Assembly: GCF_029983815.1 (NCBI RefSeq)
Contig: NZ_JASBYU010000003.1
Span: forward strand, 1 to 64,000
DNA length: 64,000 bases
Direction of reading: 5' to 3'
Source of the DNA: Lagierella sp.
Lineage (GTDB): Bacteria; Bacillota; Clostridia; Tissierellales; Peptoniphilaceae
Position numbers and translations under genes: made by a program. Below are positions 55,508 through 64,000 of the stretch, piece by piece. Every line of letters begins with the position of its first letter. Positions within the stretch are counted from its first letter, which is position 1. The notes beneath the pieces were generated by a model. It made no database searches. It was not told the origin of the DNA and was given only the letters and a program-made list of their open reading frames with translations.

Positions 55508-56566
55508 CTACCTTTTTAAATTTTTAAACGATTTTATTTCTTTAATTCTATCAATGAGATAATTAATATCTTCAATTTTTGTCATCCAACTCGTTACAAA
55601 CCTTACAATTTTCCTATGATTATCATATTCATCAATAATATCAAATAGTATGTCTTTCTTAAGTTCAACAATCATTTTATCACTAAATATGGGAAAAATT
55701 TGATTTGACTTTGATTCTACAAAAAATTTGAAATCTAACTCTTTTAATCTTTCATATAAGAACATCGCCATCTTTGTAGAATGAATGCCATTACGTTCAT
55801 ATAGTCCGTTTTGCATAAGAATTTCAAATTGAAAACTTATTATCCATCCTTTAGCCAGAACAGCTCCATTTTGTTTTGCTATAAAACCTATATCAGTTTT
55901 CAAGCTATCATTTAATATAACTAAGGCTTCGCCAAAAATAGCACCATTTTTAGCCCCTCCTATATAAAATGAATCAGTGTACTTAGCTAAACATTCTAAA
56001 GAAACATCTGAACAAGCTAATGCACTACCTAGCCTTGCCCCATCACAATATAAATAAAGGTTGTATTTGTCGCAAACTTTTCTTAAAGCTATTAGATCTT
56101 CTTTAGTGTAAAATGTACCAATTTCTGTAGTTTGACTTATATAAACCATCTTAGGTTTAACGCATAAAATACCAGCGTTATCCCAATATTTTGGACCACA
56201 AACCTTTTCAATATCTTCAACTGTAACTTTACCATAAGACCCTTTTACAGGAATACATTTATGTCCAGTAGACTCTATTGACCCTGTCTCATGAACATTA
56301 ATATGTGCATCCTCTACACAAATTATTGACTCATGCGGTCTTAAAAAGGCAGCTGCAGCTACTAGATTTACCTGGGTTCCTGTAGTCATAAATAATATTT
56401 CCGCTTTTAAATCTCCTATTTTTTCCCTTATGTACTGTTTTGCATTTTTTGTATGCAAATCATTCATATAAGGAAGATTTTTTTCTAGCTTAATCTGGGA
56501 TAACTTTTCTATAATCTCGGGACAACCCATTTCACTATAGTCATTCAAAAAACTAACTTTAGTCAT
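55508..56566 (-). CDS. ltaE: Threonine aldolase (low specificity)
   Basis: 352 residues, PLP fold type I. LTGTQVNLVAAAAF, ENDGARL-type segment YCDGARLGSAL, and the PLP Lys in IGGAKNGAIFGEA. It cleaves threonine/allo-threonine to glycine and acetaldehyde. Its presence inside a polysaccharide locus with ATP-grasp ligases suggests it supplies or removes an amino acid used as a glycan substituent (inference). Confidence 0.9.
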   Translation of the reverse strand: MTKVSFLNDYSEMGCPEIIEKLSQIKLEKNLPYMNDLHTKNAKQYIREKIGDLKAEILFMTTGTQVNLVAAAAFLRPHESIICVEDAHINVHETGSIESTGHKCIPVKGSYGKVTVEDIEKVCGPKYWDNAGILCVKPKMVYISQTTEIGTFYTKEDLIALRKVCDKYNLYLYCDGARLGSALACSDVSLECLAKYTDSFYIGGAKNGAIFGEALVILNDSLKTDIGFIAKQNGAVLAKGWIISFQFEILMQNGLYERNGIHSTKMAMFLYERLKELDFKFFVESKSNQIFPIFSDKMIVELKKDILFDIIDEYDNHRKIVRFVTSWMTKIEDINYLIDRIKEIKSFKNLKR

Positions 56567-56688
56567 ATTTTCTCCTTATATATTTATTGAAACACCATTT
56601 TGTTATACGTTATTTTAATATCACATTTTCTTATATGCCTTTATTAATGTTTACGTGTTTCAAATAATCATTCTTTAAATTATTAAAT

Positions 56689-57663
56689 TTAGAAATATTT
56701 TTTATAATAATTCCATCTGCCTTCTTGAGTAGTTATTTGCTCAGCATCAGGATCAGCTCCAGAGTTTCCTTCAATCAATTCAACTTTATAATCACTAGTT
56801 ATAGCAACGTCCCATCCTATATATCGCATTTGTGGAACTTCCAATGCAGCTTTTTTTATAACTTTCACTAGTTCTTCCCAGTTTGGAACTTCAAAGCCTA
56901 CTATTTTTTCAGAAGTATCTGGATGAAGTACATGCTTTTTTTTGTTTTTATCTACTCCCATAGTTGAAACTATCCCAAGTTCAGGATTAATGTAAGCTGC
57001 AATTCCATTATGATGATAGTTATCAGCGAATTTACCAGTTCTACCTAAACGTAAGAGCCCTCCTATAACATATGGCGTATTATTTCTATCAACCATTGTT
57101 ACAACTCTAATTGTATTTACGGTTGATTTATTAAATTTTGCCATTTCATTACATTGTGAGATTGGTTCTTCACATAATGCGTTTCTTTCTTTTAGTTCAT
57201 TATATAATTTTTTTCTGTCTTGAATTTCATTAGATTGAATTTTTTTTATTCCAGTACCAAACATACCTAATGGATCTTTAATAAAAAACTCATCATTTGA
57301 ATCAATAAAATTATTAAACTCATCAAATTTTATTTCTCTTAAATCAATCCAAGTTCTATAAATGTAATTCTGAAATTTTTTATTAAACTCTATTTTATCA
57401 TCGAAGATATGTCTATAGGAATTATCGTTACATATTTCCATTATCTCTATTAGTCTACCGAATACAACGTATTTTCTTCTTTCTCGATTTTTTTTATCGT
57501 AAAACTTATATTGTGTATAATCTAATAGCATAGTTTTATGGAATACACGTTCGATTACAAAATCAAAAAAAATATATAATTTTTCAAATGGATTCAATTT
57601 GTATTCAATCTCACTATTTATAGTCTCGTTAAATCTTTTAATTTTTTGAAAGATATTTTCCAT
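56689..57663 (-). CDS. Sugar-transfer-associated ATP-grasp protein
   Basis: 324 residues from the ATG after GAGGG. ATP-grasp pattern of the polysaccharide-associated PF14397-type family: FIKDPLGMFGTGIKKI, STVNTIRVVTMV, GLLRLGRTGKFADN, GWDVAITSDYKVELIEGNS. The catalytic details and substrate are unknown; ligation of a carboxylate, for example an amino acid, to the glycan is a reasonable guess. A paralogue is at 59327. Confidence 0.82.
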   Translation of the reverse strand: MENIFQKIKRFNETINSEIEYKLNPFEKLYIFFDFVIERVFHKTMLLDYTQYKFYDKKNRERRKYVVFGRLIEIMEICNDNSYRHIFDDKIEFNKKFQNYIYRTWIDLREIKFDEFNNFIDSNDEFFIKDPLGMFGTGIKKIQSNEIQDRKKLYNELKERNALCEEPISQCNEMAKFNKSTVNTIRVVTMVDRNNTPYVIGGLLRLGRTGKFADNYHHNGIAAYINPELGIVSTMGVDKNKKKHVLHPDTSEKIVGFEVPNWEELVKVIKKAALEVPQMRYIGWDVAITSDYKVELIEGNSGADPDAEQITTQEGRWNYYKKYF

Positions 57664-57664
57664 T

Positions 57665-58228
57665 TTATAACCCTCTATTATGTTCGGAATCAAATCTTTT
57701 CCAAATCTCTGTTTCACAATTTTTGGATATAGTTTGTTTCCTATTATTAGGTTTGTTTTCTAAAACAAATTCCTTTCTAGTAATAATAAAATCATCAAAG
57801 TTACCTATTTTTCTTGCTGGTATTCCACCGTATATAGAATTTGATGGAATATCCCTATTTACTAAAGCTCCAGCTGCAATTATAACATTATTGCCAATTT
57901 TTACATCGTATAATACTTTGGCTCCAGCACCAATAAAAACATTATTCCCAATTTCTATGCATCCAATTTTTTCAGTATATTTATGTTCATCATTAAGACC
58001 ATTTAGCATAAAATGTATTACATCATGGGTAATAAATTCAACTCCAGAAGCAACCCAAACATTATTGCCAATTTTAATCAGTCTAGAATATAGTGGAATT
58101 TTACGAGATGTAATCATAACTCTATCTCCACATTCTTTAAATACTCCAGCTTCTTTCATAATTCTAGTTCTTTTCATTGGAGATTTAATAAAAAGAAGTC
58201 GAAACATCAACAAATATCGATTAAACAT
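57665..58228 (-). CDS. Hexapeptide-repeat acyltransferase (LbH)
   Basis: 187 residues with left-handed beta-helix repeats (IEIGNNVFIGAGAKVLYDVK, IGNNVIIAAGALVNRD) and SIYGGIPARKIGN, as in sugar O- or N-acetyltransferases. ATG overlaps the opine-dehydrogenase-like stop. Target is probably the lipid-linked sugar made in this locus. Confidence 0.9.
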   Translation of the reverse strand: MFNRYLLMFRLLFIKSPMKRTRIMKEAGVFKECGDRVMITSRKIPLYSRLIKIGNNVWVASGVEFITHDVIHFMLNGLNDEHKYTEKIGCIEIGNNVFIGAGAKVLYDVKIGNNVIIAAGALVNRDIPSNSIYGGIPARKIGNFDDFIITRKEFVLENKPNNRKQTISKNCETEIWKRFDSEHNRGL

Positions 58229-59312
58229 TTTTTCTTATACCATCTTCTAGAATACAATTAATATTTTCTTGACCCAATTTATTTGGTGTTCTACCTTCTT
58301 TTCTTAAATCCCTTGCTAGTGCTACAGAGGCAATTTCAATTAAAGCAGTAGTTATAGGTGTCATAATATTTAATGATTGTCCCAACGCTTCAAGCATTAC
58401 TAATCCTTGCGGAACATCTTCAGATATATACCTTGAATCTACCACTGTTGGTCCCTTTGCTCTAGTGTCCATTTCTGCATAAGATAAAAACACTTCCTTT
58501 GCATCTTCTGAATCATCAAGAGAGTTTCTGTATTTACATGCGTCAACATAGGATAACCTACTATAACCTAGTTTTTCTAACACATCCATCTTTTCTGAAT
58601 CAAGAGCTTCAAGAATTCTCCATGTAGCTGGATTGTCTCTTGTATAGGCTTCATGATACATACAGAAATCCCCTTTTGATTTCTCTATTCTTGGAATACT
58701 CATTACTGAGCCGACTGTATGAACTATTAAATTGGGATTATGTAAAGCCGCTTCAATTACAGAATCCAAATATACAAATTGTTCATCTAATTTATCAAGT
58801 TTTTGAATAGCTTCTTTCTTTCTTTTTGATGGATAAATACCTATAGGGTTTCTAACATTTCTAAATCCAACTCTAAAATATCCTGGTTTCATTATCCTTC
58901 CATCAATAAATGAACTTTCTGCTTCTGCAACTATAATATCTTTGTTATTGCAATATTTTAAAACGTAAGCTGTCGATAAATATCCTGGATTTATCAATAA
59001 AATTTGATTTTTAACGAGAATATCCGAAATTTTTTTAATCAATGCTTCATGGAAATTTGTTTGGATGTAAATGATAATGATTTCTGCATCCTTCAAGGTA
59101 TTTAAATCTCTAGTAACTCTAGATATATGTGCCGTTTTTATGTCTCCAAATTCATTTAACGTAAATTCACCGTTGTTTTCTTGTAAATATTTAAAGTTAT
59201 CATCATGCATTGCATGTGATGTCTTAATTAATGTTACATCATGCCCTTTTAAAGTCAAGTCGGCCGCTACAGCACAACCTGCATTTCCTGCTCCCAAAAT
59301 AGCAATATTCAT
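58221..59312 (-). CDS. NAD/NADP octopine/nopaline dehydrogenase-family protein
   Basis: 363 residues. N-terminal Rossmann GAGNAGCAVAADL, then a C-terminal helical domain (HTVGSVMSIPRIEK; GLVMLEALGQ) of the opine dehydrogenase type (PF02317). Such enzymes reductively couple an amino acid to a keto acid. In a polysaccharide cluster this may build an N-(carboxyalkyl)amino acid decoration, as found in some O-antigens. Substrates not determined. Confidence 0.88.
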   Translation of the reverse strand: MNIAILGAGNAGCAVAADLTLKGHDVTLIKTSHAMHDDNFKYLQENNGEFTLNEFGDIKTAHISRVTRDLNTLKDAEIIIIYIQTNFHEALIKKISDILVKNQILLINPGYLSTAYVLKYCNNKDIIVAEAESSFIDGRIMKPGYFRVGFRNVRNPIGIYPSKRKKEAIQKLDKLDEQFVYLDSVIEAALHNPNLIVHTVGSVMSIPRIEKSKGDFCMYHEAYTRDNPATWRILEALDSEKMDVLEKLGYSRLSYVDACKYRNSLDDSEDAKEVFLSYAEMDTRAKGPTVVDSRYISEDVPQGLVMLEALGQSLNIMTPITTALIEIASVALARDLRKEGRTPNKLGQENINCILEDGIRKNV

Positions 59313-59326
59313 TTAAAACTCCTTTA

Positions 59327-60418
59327 TTAATTTTGAGCATATTTGAGATTCTTATTCAAATATACATCTGTTAATACTTTTTCGGTTAAATCTCCAAATG
59401 TTGGTCCAAAGGTAATTTGATTTGAACCTGGACAACTATTGAACTCAATAAAGATCGGTTCACCTTCTTTAGAAACTGTAAAATCCCATCCTATTATTTT
59501 GAAATGAGCAAGCTTTTTGTGTTCTTTCTTGATTATTTCTAATATCCTATCATAGGAAGGAACCTTTATATCGATAAACTTTATGCCATGGTTATTTTCC
59601 CTAACCCATTCTGCCCTTCTATTTACTCCTTTTTCTCTAAGATTACCATCATTATTGATGGGGCAAGCAAATCCTCCGGCACCTACATTATCAATTTTAT
59701 TTCCTTCAGCCCCTATCCTTAAAATAGATGATAAAATATGAATTTGGTTTTCAAATAAGAAAGAAACAACTCTAATAGTATTTATTGATGATTCATTCAA
59801 CCTATTTAAAACGTCATGTTGTTTTACTTCTTCTTGTATAATATAATTTGCTTTTAACGAGTCCATATAGCTAACAAGTTCTTCCTTACTATATTTATCT
59901 TTTTCAAAAAAATGTATAAGTCTTCCTTCTCCACTATCTATGGACGGTTTAATTAAAAAGTTTTTATTATAAGAAAGACAAATTTCTATTGCCTTTTCTT
60001 TATCGATAATATTCATGTTTGCATCATAAAAAACGCCAGCAATATTTTTTACAACCGTTTCTGGTCTTCTTATATTTGGAAATAAAACATCATGTAGACA
60101 TTTATCCTCAGCATATCTCCTAAACTGAGGATTACTATAATAAGGAACTATTTCACCATAATAGTAGTCATCTGGAATATACCTAGGATTAACCTTTCCT
60201 TCTCTATCAGAAAATATATTATACCAATATTTTTTCGGTTTTTTCCCAAATTTTTCCCAATATGGCAAAACTATCTTTTTATATTCTTCATCACAGTGGT
60301 GACCACCCTTCATCCGTTTTAAGCGAATTTTAGCCTTTTTCCTATATTTGTACTTTCTAAAAAGATTTTCTATACCTGAAGTAAAATCATCAAGAGCTTT
60401 TCTATAACCGCTTCTCAT
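59327..60418 (-). CDS. Sugar-transfer-associated ATP-grasp protein
   Basis: 363 residues. ATP-grasp signatures: FLIKPSIDSGEGRLIHF, SSINTIRVVSFLF, GWDFTVSKEGEPIFIEF and NSCPGSNQITFGPTFG. Shares the N-T-I-R-V-V motif with the 56689 protein, so the two are paralogues. Overlaps the next ATP-grasp gene by 4 nt. Confidence 0.84.
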   Translation of the reverse strand: MRSGYRKALDDFTSGIENLFRKYKYRKKAKIRLKRMKGGHHCDEEYKKIVLPYWEKFGKKPKKYWYNIFSDREGKVNPRYIPDDYYYGEIVPYYSNPQFRRYAEDKCLHDVLFPNIRRPETVVKNIAGVFYDANMNIIDKEKAIEICLSYNKNFLIKPSIDSGEGRLIHFFEKDKYSKEELVSYMDSLKANYIIQEEVKQHDVLNRLNESSINTIRVVSFLFENQIHILSSILRIGAEGNKIDNVGAGGFACPINNDGNLREKGVNRRAEWVRENNHGIKFIDIKVPSYDRILEIIKKEHKKLAHFKIIGWDFTVSKEGEPIFIEFNSCPGSNQITFGPTFGDLTEKVLTDVYLNKNLKYAQN

Positions 60419-61383
60419 AGATTTAACTCCTTAATTAATATTTCATTATACTTCATCATATAATTCCCTTCTTTATAATTCCCATTAATTTTTATATTCT
60501 TTTTGTTTTTCAAATTATTAATTATTAATTCCATATGATTTACTCCAGACTCATATGCGTGAGGATAGCCACCACCAAATCTGGGATTCACTTCCGAAAT
60601 AAAATACTTTCCATTCACATCAAAAACATCAATATCTATTTGTCCTAGAAATCCAAATTCTTTTACAAACTTTTCTAATAGGCTGAAAAGTTTTTTATCT
60701 TTAAATGACACTGCTTTATCAGTTTCTCCGGCTCTCATCTTTATTTTCTTTTTTGTAAAAATTGAAACTACTTCCTTACTTAGCAAATCTATGTAAACAT
60801 CTGCCCCTATCTCTTGTCCATCTAGAAATTCTTGAATAATTAAATCTTTTTCATTTAAGAATAGTAAATCCAAAGTTTCTTTGTTGTTTACTTTAGAAAT
60901 TGATATACTTGCAGATCCTCTATTAGGTTTAACAAAAACTGGAAAATCTATTAATCTATTTTCATAATCTTGATAAAATTCATCTTTATCAATATAGGTT
61001 TTAGCACAATTATAACCGTGTTTAGTCAACCAGTTGAACATTTCATATTTATCTAATGCCCTTTCACACACTTCATAAGATGATCCTATAATAGTAACTC
61101 CTATATCATTAAATTTTTCTTCATTTAAAGATATTAGAGACAACTCCGGATCTATCAAGGATAATAAACCAGATACTTTTTCCTTTTCACATATTTCTAA
61201 GATCTTTTCTATATACTTTGGATCTGAAATGGAAGGAACAATGTAATATTTGTCTGCTTCATAAATTGCAGGAGCTAATTCACTCATATCTGTAGCAATA
61301 ACATTACCTTCCCCATGAAGCGCTTTTCTAAAGTATTGTATTATTTTGTTCCTAGTTCCTACACTTAAAATTAATATATTCAA
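60415..61383 (-). CDS. ATP-grasp ligase, carbamoyl-phosphate synthase/D-Ala ligase-like
   Basis: 322 residues. N-terminal preATP-grasp domain (NILILSVGTRNKIIQYF; VIATDMSELAPAIYEADKY), then an ATP-grasp domain (FPVFVKPNRGSASISISKV; GQIDIDVF; YFISEVNPRFGGGYPHAYE) of the CarB/PylC type. TTG start after AGGAG. Probably ligates a carboxylate to an amine in the glycan pathway. Different subfamily from the 56689 and 59327 pair. Confidence 0.87.
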   Translation of the reverse strand: MNILILSVGTRNKIIQYFRKALHGEGNVIATDMSELAPAIYEADKYYIVPSISDPKYIEKILEICEKEKVSGLLSLIDPELSLISLNEEKFNDIGVTIIGSSYEVCERALDKYEMFNWLTKHGYNCAKTYIDKDEFYQDYENRLIDFPVFVKPNRGSASISISKVNNKETLDLLFLNEKDLIIQEFLDGQEIGADVYIDLLSKEVVSIFTKKKIKMRAGETDKAVSFKDKKLFSLLEKFVKEFGFLGQIDIDVFDVNGKYFISEVNPRFGGGYPHAYESGVNHMELIINNLKNKKNIKINGNYKEGNYMMKYNEILIKELNL

Positions 61384-61961
61384 TTAAATCTCCTATAATT
61401 CTTTAAAAACTCTTGTCGCATAATAGCATACCTACACCTATCAATAAGTTGATTATCAGATTTTCTAAATATATCTTCCTTGAAATGTCCTTCCTTTTCA
61501 AAACCTAATTTTTCATATAACCTTATAGCAGGTTCATTATCAAAATCAACATTTAAATAAACTTTATTAATTCCAAGCTTTTTAAAAGCATATTCAAGAA
61601 TTAATATGCTGGATGAAGTTGCAATACCTTTATTCTTGTAATTATGCTCTCCAATAGTTATGTAAAATTCCGCTTTACAATCAGTTTTATTAATATTTAA
61701 TAATCCTATTAAACCTACTCGATTATTGTCATATTCAATAACGCAATCCAATCTTATTGTATTATCCTTGTTTTCATACCATTTAAAAGTATCTTCAGAA
61801 TTCAAGGGAATATTATAATGAAGAAAAAAATTATTTTCAGGGTCATTTATCCATTTTAACTTTAATTCTATATCAGATTCTTTAAATTCTCTAATGGTTA
61901 AGTTTCTTTTCTGTAATTTTAGAATTATTAACACCTTCTTTAATGTTATAACTTGAATCAT
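61380..61961 (-). CDS. GNAT-family N-acetyltransferase
   Basis: 193 residues; GNAT/RimJ-like fold with EFYITIGEHNYKNKGIATSS (CoA-binding loop) and NEPAIRLYEKLGFEKEG. The start is uncertain because the 5' end overlaps the sugar transferase; the family's usual start is near LTIREFKESD. May acetylate the amino sugar produced by the DegT enzyme (PglD-like role, inference). Confidence 0.82.
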   Translation of the reverse strand: MIQVITLKKVLIILKLQKRNLTIREFKESDIELKLKWINDPENNFFLHYNIPLNSEDTFKWYENKDNTIRLDCVIEYDNNRVGLIGLLNINKTDCKAEFYITIGEHNYKNKGIATSSSILILEYAFKKLGINKVYLNVDFDNEPAIRLYEKLGFEKEGHFKEDIFRKSDNQLIDRCRYAIMRQEFLKNYRRFN

Positions 61962-62589
61962 CTAACGATGTAATTGATTTTTTTCTCTTATCAATCAATT
62001 TTTCAACTTTACAATCACTTCTTACATTTATATCTTTTCTTGCTAACACTTTTGCAATTGTATTAAAAAATATATTGACATCTGTAATAAAGTTGATGTT
62101 TTTGACATATTTAATATCATATTCAAATCTTTTAGACCACTGGATTGTATTTCTACCATTGATTTGTGCAAGTCCTGTTAGTCCTGGCCTTACTTTGTGT
62201 CTAATTTTTTCCTCTGATGTATAATAAGGTAAATATTTTACAAGAAGAGGTCTTGGCCCTATTATGGACATATCCCCTTTCAGTATATTGAATAGCTCTG
62301 GCAACTCATCTAATGAAGTAGAGCGTAACACCCTTCCAAATTTTGGTAGTCTTTGATCGTCAGGTAATAAATCACCATTTTCATCTTTCTCATTTGTCAT
62401 GGTTCTAAATTTATACATTGTAAAAAGCTTCTCGTCTTTACCTGGTCTTACCTGTTTAAAAATAGCAGGTTTGCCCAGTTTTACTCTTACCAAAATATAT
62501 AAAATAATAAGTAAAGGTGATAGTATTATAATTGCTAGAAGAGAAAGCACTATGTCAAGGAACCTCTTTATATACTTGGAATATAACAT
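61891..62589 (-). CDS. Undecaprenyl-phosphate sugar phosphotransferase (PglC/WcaJ C-terminal type)
   Basis: 232 residues: one N-terminal membrane helix (~8-32) and the catalytic domain of the polyisoprenyl-phosphate hexose-1-phosphotransferase family (QVRPGKDEKLFTMYKFRTM, DELPELFNILKGDMSIIGPR, VRPGLTGLAQINGRN). It starts repeat-unit assembly on undecaprenyl phosphate. Short (PglC-like) form without the extra helices of WbaP. Confidence 0.94.
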   Translation of the reverse strand: MLYSKYIKRFLDIVLSLLAIIILSPLLIILYILVRVKLGKPAIFKQVRPGKDEKLFTMYKFRTMTNEKDENGDLLPDDQRLPKFGRVLRSTSLDELPELFNILKGDMSIIGPRPLLVKYLPYYTSEEKIRHKVRPGLTGLAQINGRNTIQWSKRFEYDIKYVKNINFITDVNIFFNTIAKVLARKDINVRSDCKVEKLIDKRKKSITSLDDSSYNIKEGVNNSKITEKKLNH

Positions 62590-62602
62590 TTTATCCCTCC
62601 AA

Positions 62603-63769
62603 TTATATTTTCGAAATTTCTTCTAATACGTCACAAACAGCATGTACTTCTTCTTCTTTTAATTTTGATGAACAAGGTATGTTTAAAATATGTTTTGAAA
62701 AAATATTTGCTTTTTCTATTTTATAGGCTTGGTTGTGTTCATAGGGCTTTTGGAGATGGTTAAGTCCCCAGATAGGTCTTGAACCTATACCTTTTTGATC
62801 AAGCTTTTGCATAAGTTCTTCTCTTTCTAAAGGATACTCGTCTTCAATATAAAGGGAATAAAACCAATAGTTTGGTCTTGTTCCTTCGTTGAAATCTAAA
62901 ATACTAAGCCCCTCAATTTCTCCAATTCTTTCTTTATAGATATTGTAGTTTTTCTTTTTTGTTTCAATAAAATCATCTATTCTTCTCATTTGGCTTATTC
63001 CAAATGCTGCACTTATATTTGTAAGTCTGTAATTGTAGCCTATTTCGTTGTGCTTATATCTCCAAGGATCTGACTTTGCCTGTACTCCTAAAAAGTTAAT
63101 CTTCTTTAAGTACTCTAAATTATCTGAAACAACTATGCCTCCGCTACCTGTGGTTATTATCTTATTAGCATTAAATGAATATACTCCTAGATTTCCTATA
63201 GTTCCACAGTATTTATCTTTATACTTTCCTGATGTATACTGAGATCCTAAAGCTTGGCAAGCATCTTCCAGAACAAAAAGATTATATCTATTAGCAATAT
63301 CCATAATTCTTTCCATATCTGCTGGATTTCCAAATACATGAACAACCAAAATACCTCTAACTTGTCTCTTAGATTTATTATTTATTACTACTTCACCATC
63401 AAAATAGCATTCGTTTTCAAGGAAGTCTTCTATTTTATCTGGATCTATATTTAAATCTTCTCCACAGTCCATAAAAACTGGTTCCGCTCTTCTATACTTA
63501 ATAACATTAGAAGAGGCAATAAAAGTTAGAGTTGGTGTTATAATCTCGTCTTCTTGGTCAACACCTAAAACTCTTAATGCTAGATGTAGACCTGCTGTAC
63601 CACTTTGAACAGACTTTGCTCCAGGTGATTTTACATATTCCTTTATTCTATCTTCAAATTCCAAAATGAATTTTCCTCCAGTAGATACCCAACCGGATTC
63701 AATACAATCTTTTACATTTTCTAAAATATCATAATCTAAATTTGGAACTGAAAGCTCTATCCTATCCAC
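62603..63769 (-). CDS. DegT/DnrJ/EryC1 aminotransferase (PglE/LegC-like)
   Basis: 388 residues; PLP enzyme with VQSGTAGLHLALRVLG, SFNANKIITTGSGG (PLP Lys in N-A-N-K) and WGLNHLQKPYEHN. The start IELSVPNLDYDIL resembles PglE/LegC enzymes that aminate UDP-4-keto-6-deoxy-GlcNAc. With the CapD-like dehydratase at 32398, an acetyltransferase, and the PglC-type transferase next door, a bacillosamine-type initiating sugar is likely. GTG start after GGAGG. Confidence 0.91.
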   Translation of the reverse strand: MDRIELSVPNLDYDILENVKDCIESGWVSTGGKFILEFEDRIKEYVKSPGAKSVQSGTAGLHLALRVLGVDQEDEIITPTLTFIASSNVIKYRRAEPVFMDCGEDLNIDPDKIEDFLENECYFDGEVVINNKSKRQVRGILVVHVFGNPADMERIMDIANRYNLFVLEDACQALGSQYTSGKYKDKYCGTIGNLGVYSFNANKIITTGSGGIVVSDNLEYLKKINFLGVQAKSDPWRYKHNEIGYNYRLTNISAAFGISQMRRIDDFIETKKKNYNIYKERIGEIEGLSILDFNEGTRPNYWFYSLYIEDEYPLEREELMQKLDQKGIGSRPIWGLNHLQKPYEHNQAYKIEKANIFSKHILNIPCSSKLKEEEVHAVCDVLEEISKI

Positions 63770-63809
63770 GGCTCCTCCTATTTAGTTTCACCAATACATT
63801 TAATTGTTT

Positions 63810-63995
63810 TTAATTTACTTTTTGATTTTCCTTTATCATTTCTTTTACTTCACTTAAACTAGTTTCATCAGGGACCATCATATATAATTCAAATCCAGGC
63901 ATTGCATAGGATGGTAGTCCTATTTTCCCAGTACCTTTTAGATCTTGTGTATCTATTTTATATCTAGTGCTTGAATCGAATTCTCTATTTACCAT
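63810..63995 (-). CDS. C-terminal part of a gene running off the window edge
   Basis: About 61 residues, ending PDETSLSEVKEMIKENQKVN-like; the 5' part is outside the window or starts at the ATG at 63995, for which the ribosome site cannot be seen. Position upstream of the DegT aminotransferase fits a polysaccharide-locus enzyme, but I do not recognise the family from this fragment. Confidence 0.45.
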   Translation of the reverse strand: MVNREFDSSTRYKIDTQDLKGTGKIGLPSYAMPGFELYMMVPDETSLSEVKEMIKENQKVN

Positions 63996-64000
63996 TTCAA

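Overview
The window is AT-rich, single-chromosome-style DNA from a low-GC Gram-positive anaerobe. Clostridial features include AGGAGG ribosome sites, many TTG/GTG starts, TTGACA/TATAAT promoters, a zinc-type ribosomal protein S18, a BofA homologue, and in-frame TGA codons best read as selenocysteine. A Tissierellia/Peptoniphilaceae-like Firmicute is my best guess (inference). Almost every gene is on the minus strand; only three convincing genes are on the plus strand (26832, 36736, 45672).

Layout from low to high coordinate: greA-lysS (lysS carries an extra C-terminal tRNA-binding domain); a molybdopterin oxidoreductase and a substrate-binding lipoprotein; then, at about 6.1-11.7 kb, the centrepiece. 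This is a compact selenoprotein locus reading saoT-saoB-saoP-saoA-saoL-saoD, then saoE-saoC-merR. Five of its genes (saoT, saoB, saoP, saoL, saoC) are interrupted by one in-frame TGA. At each TGA the neighbouring residues fit a redox Sec site (U-x-x-C, C-U, or C-U at the very C-terminus). Downstream of each TGA a hairpin places a loop G about 20-24 nt from the U of UGA, the same geometry as E. coli fdhF. The parts are a thioredoxin-like protein, an ABC importer, a MerB-like organomercurial lyase, a DsrE-like protein, an ArsP-type permease and a cysteine-rich MerR regulator. Together they suggest import, carbon-metal bond cleavage and export of a thiophilic organometal. From memory, NCBI protein families use the names SaoA-SaoT for such a cluster; this needs checking.

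The next stretch is housekeeping: dusB-coaX-ftsH-hpt-tilS, the S1-domain/divIC/rqcP genes, a HAD phosphatase, rpiB, pyk, pfkA and dnaE, then rplJ-rplL with an L10 leader, rplY/ctc and bofA. A LdcB/VanY carboxypeptidase leads into a first glycan locus (two GT4 glycosyltransferases and a CapD-type dehydratase, 31.2-35.3 kb). After it come rpsF-ssb-rpsR, fni, a LytR-CpsA-Psr protein, a 1411-residue CoA-dehydratase activase-like protein, a radical SAM protein, tadA, a PRPP synthetase-like gene and a gluconate operon (gntK-gntP-gnd).

The last 11 kb (52.7-64.0 kb) is a surface-polysaccharide locus: DegT aminotransferase, initiating sugar transferase, GNAT, three ATP-grasp proteins, an opine-dehydrogenase-like enzyme, a hexapeptide acetyltransferase, threonine aldolase, Wzy and Wzx. 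Its gene content suggests a glycan decorated with amino acids or opine-like groups. I saw no tRNA or rRNA genes, CRISPR array, insertion sequence or phage gene.
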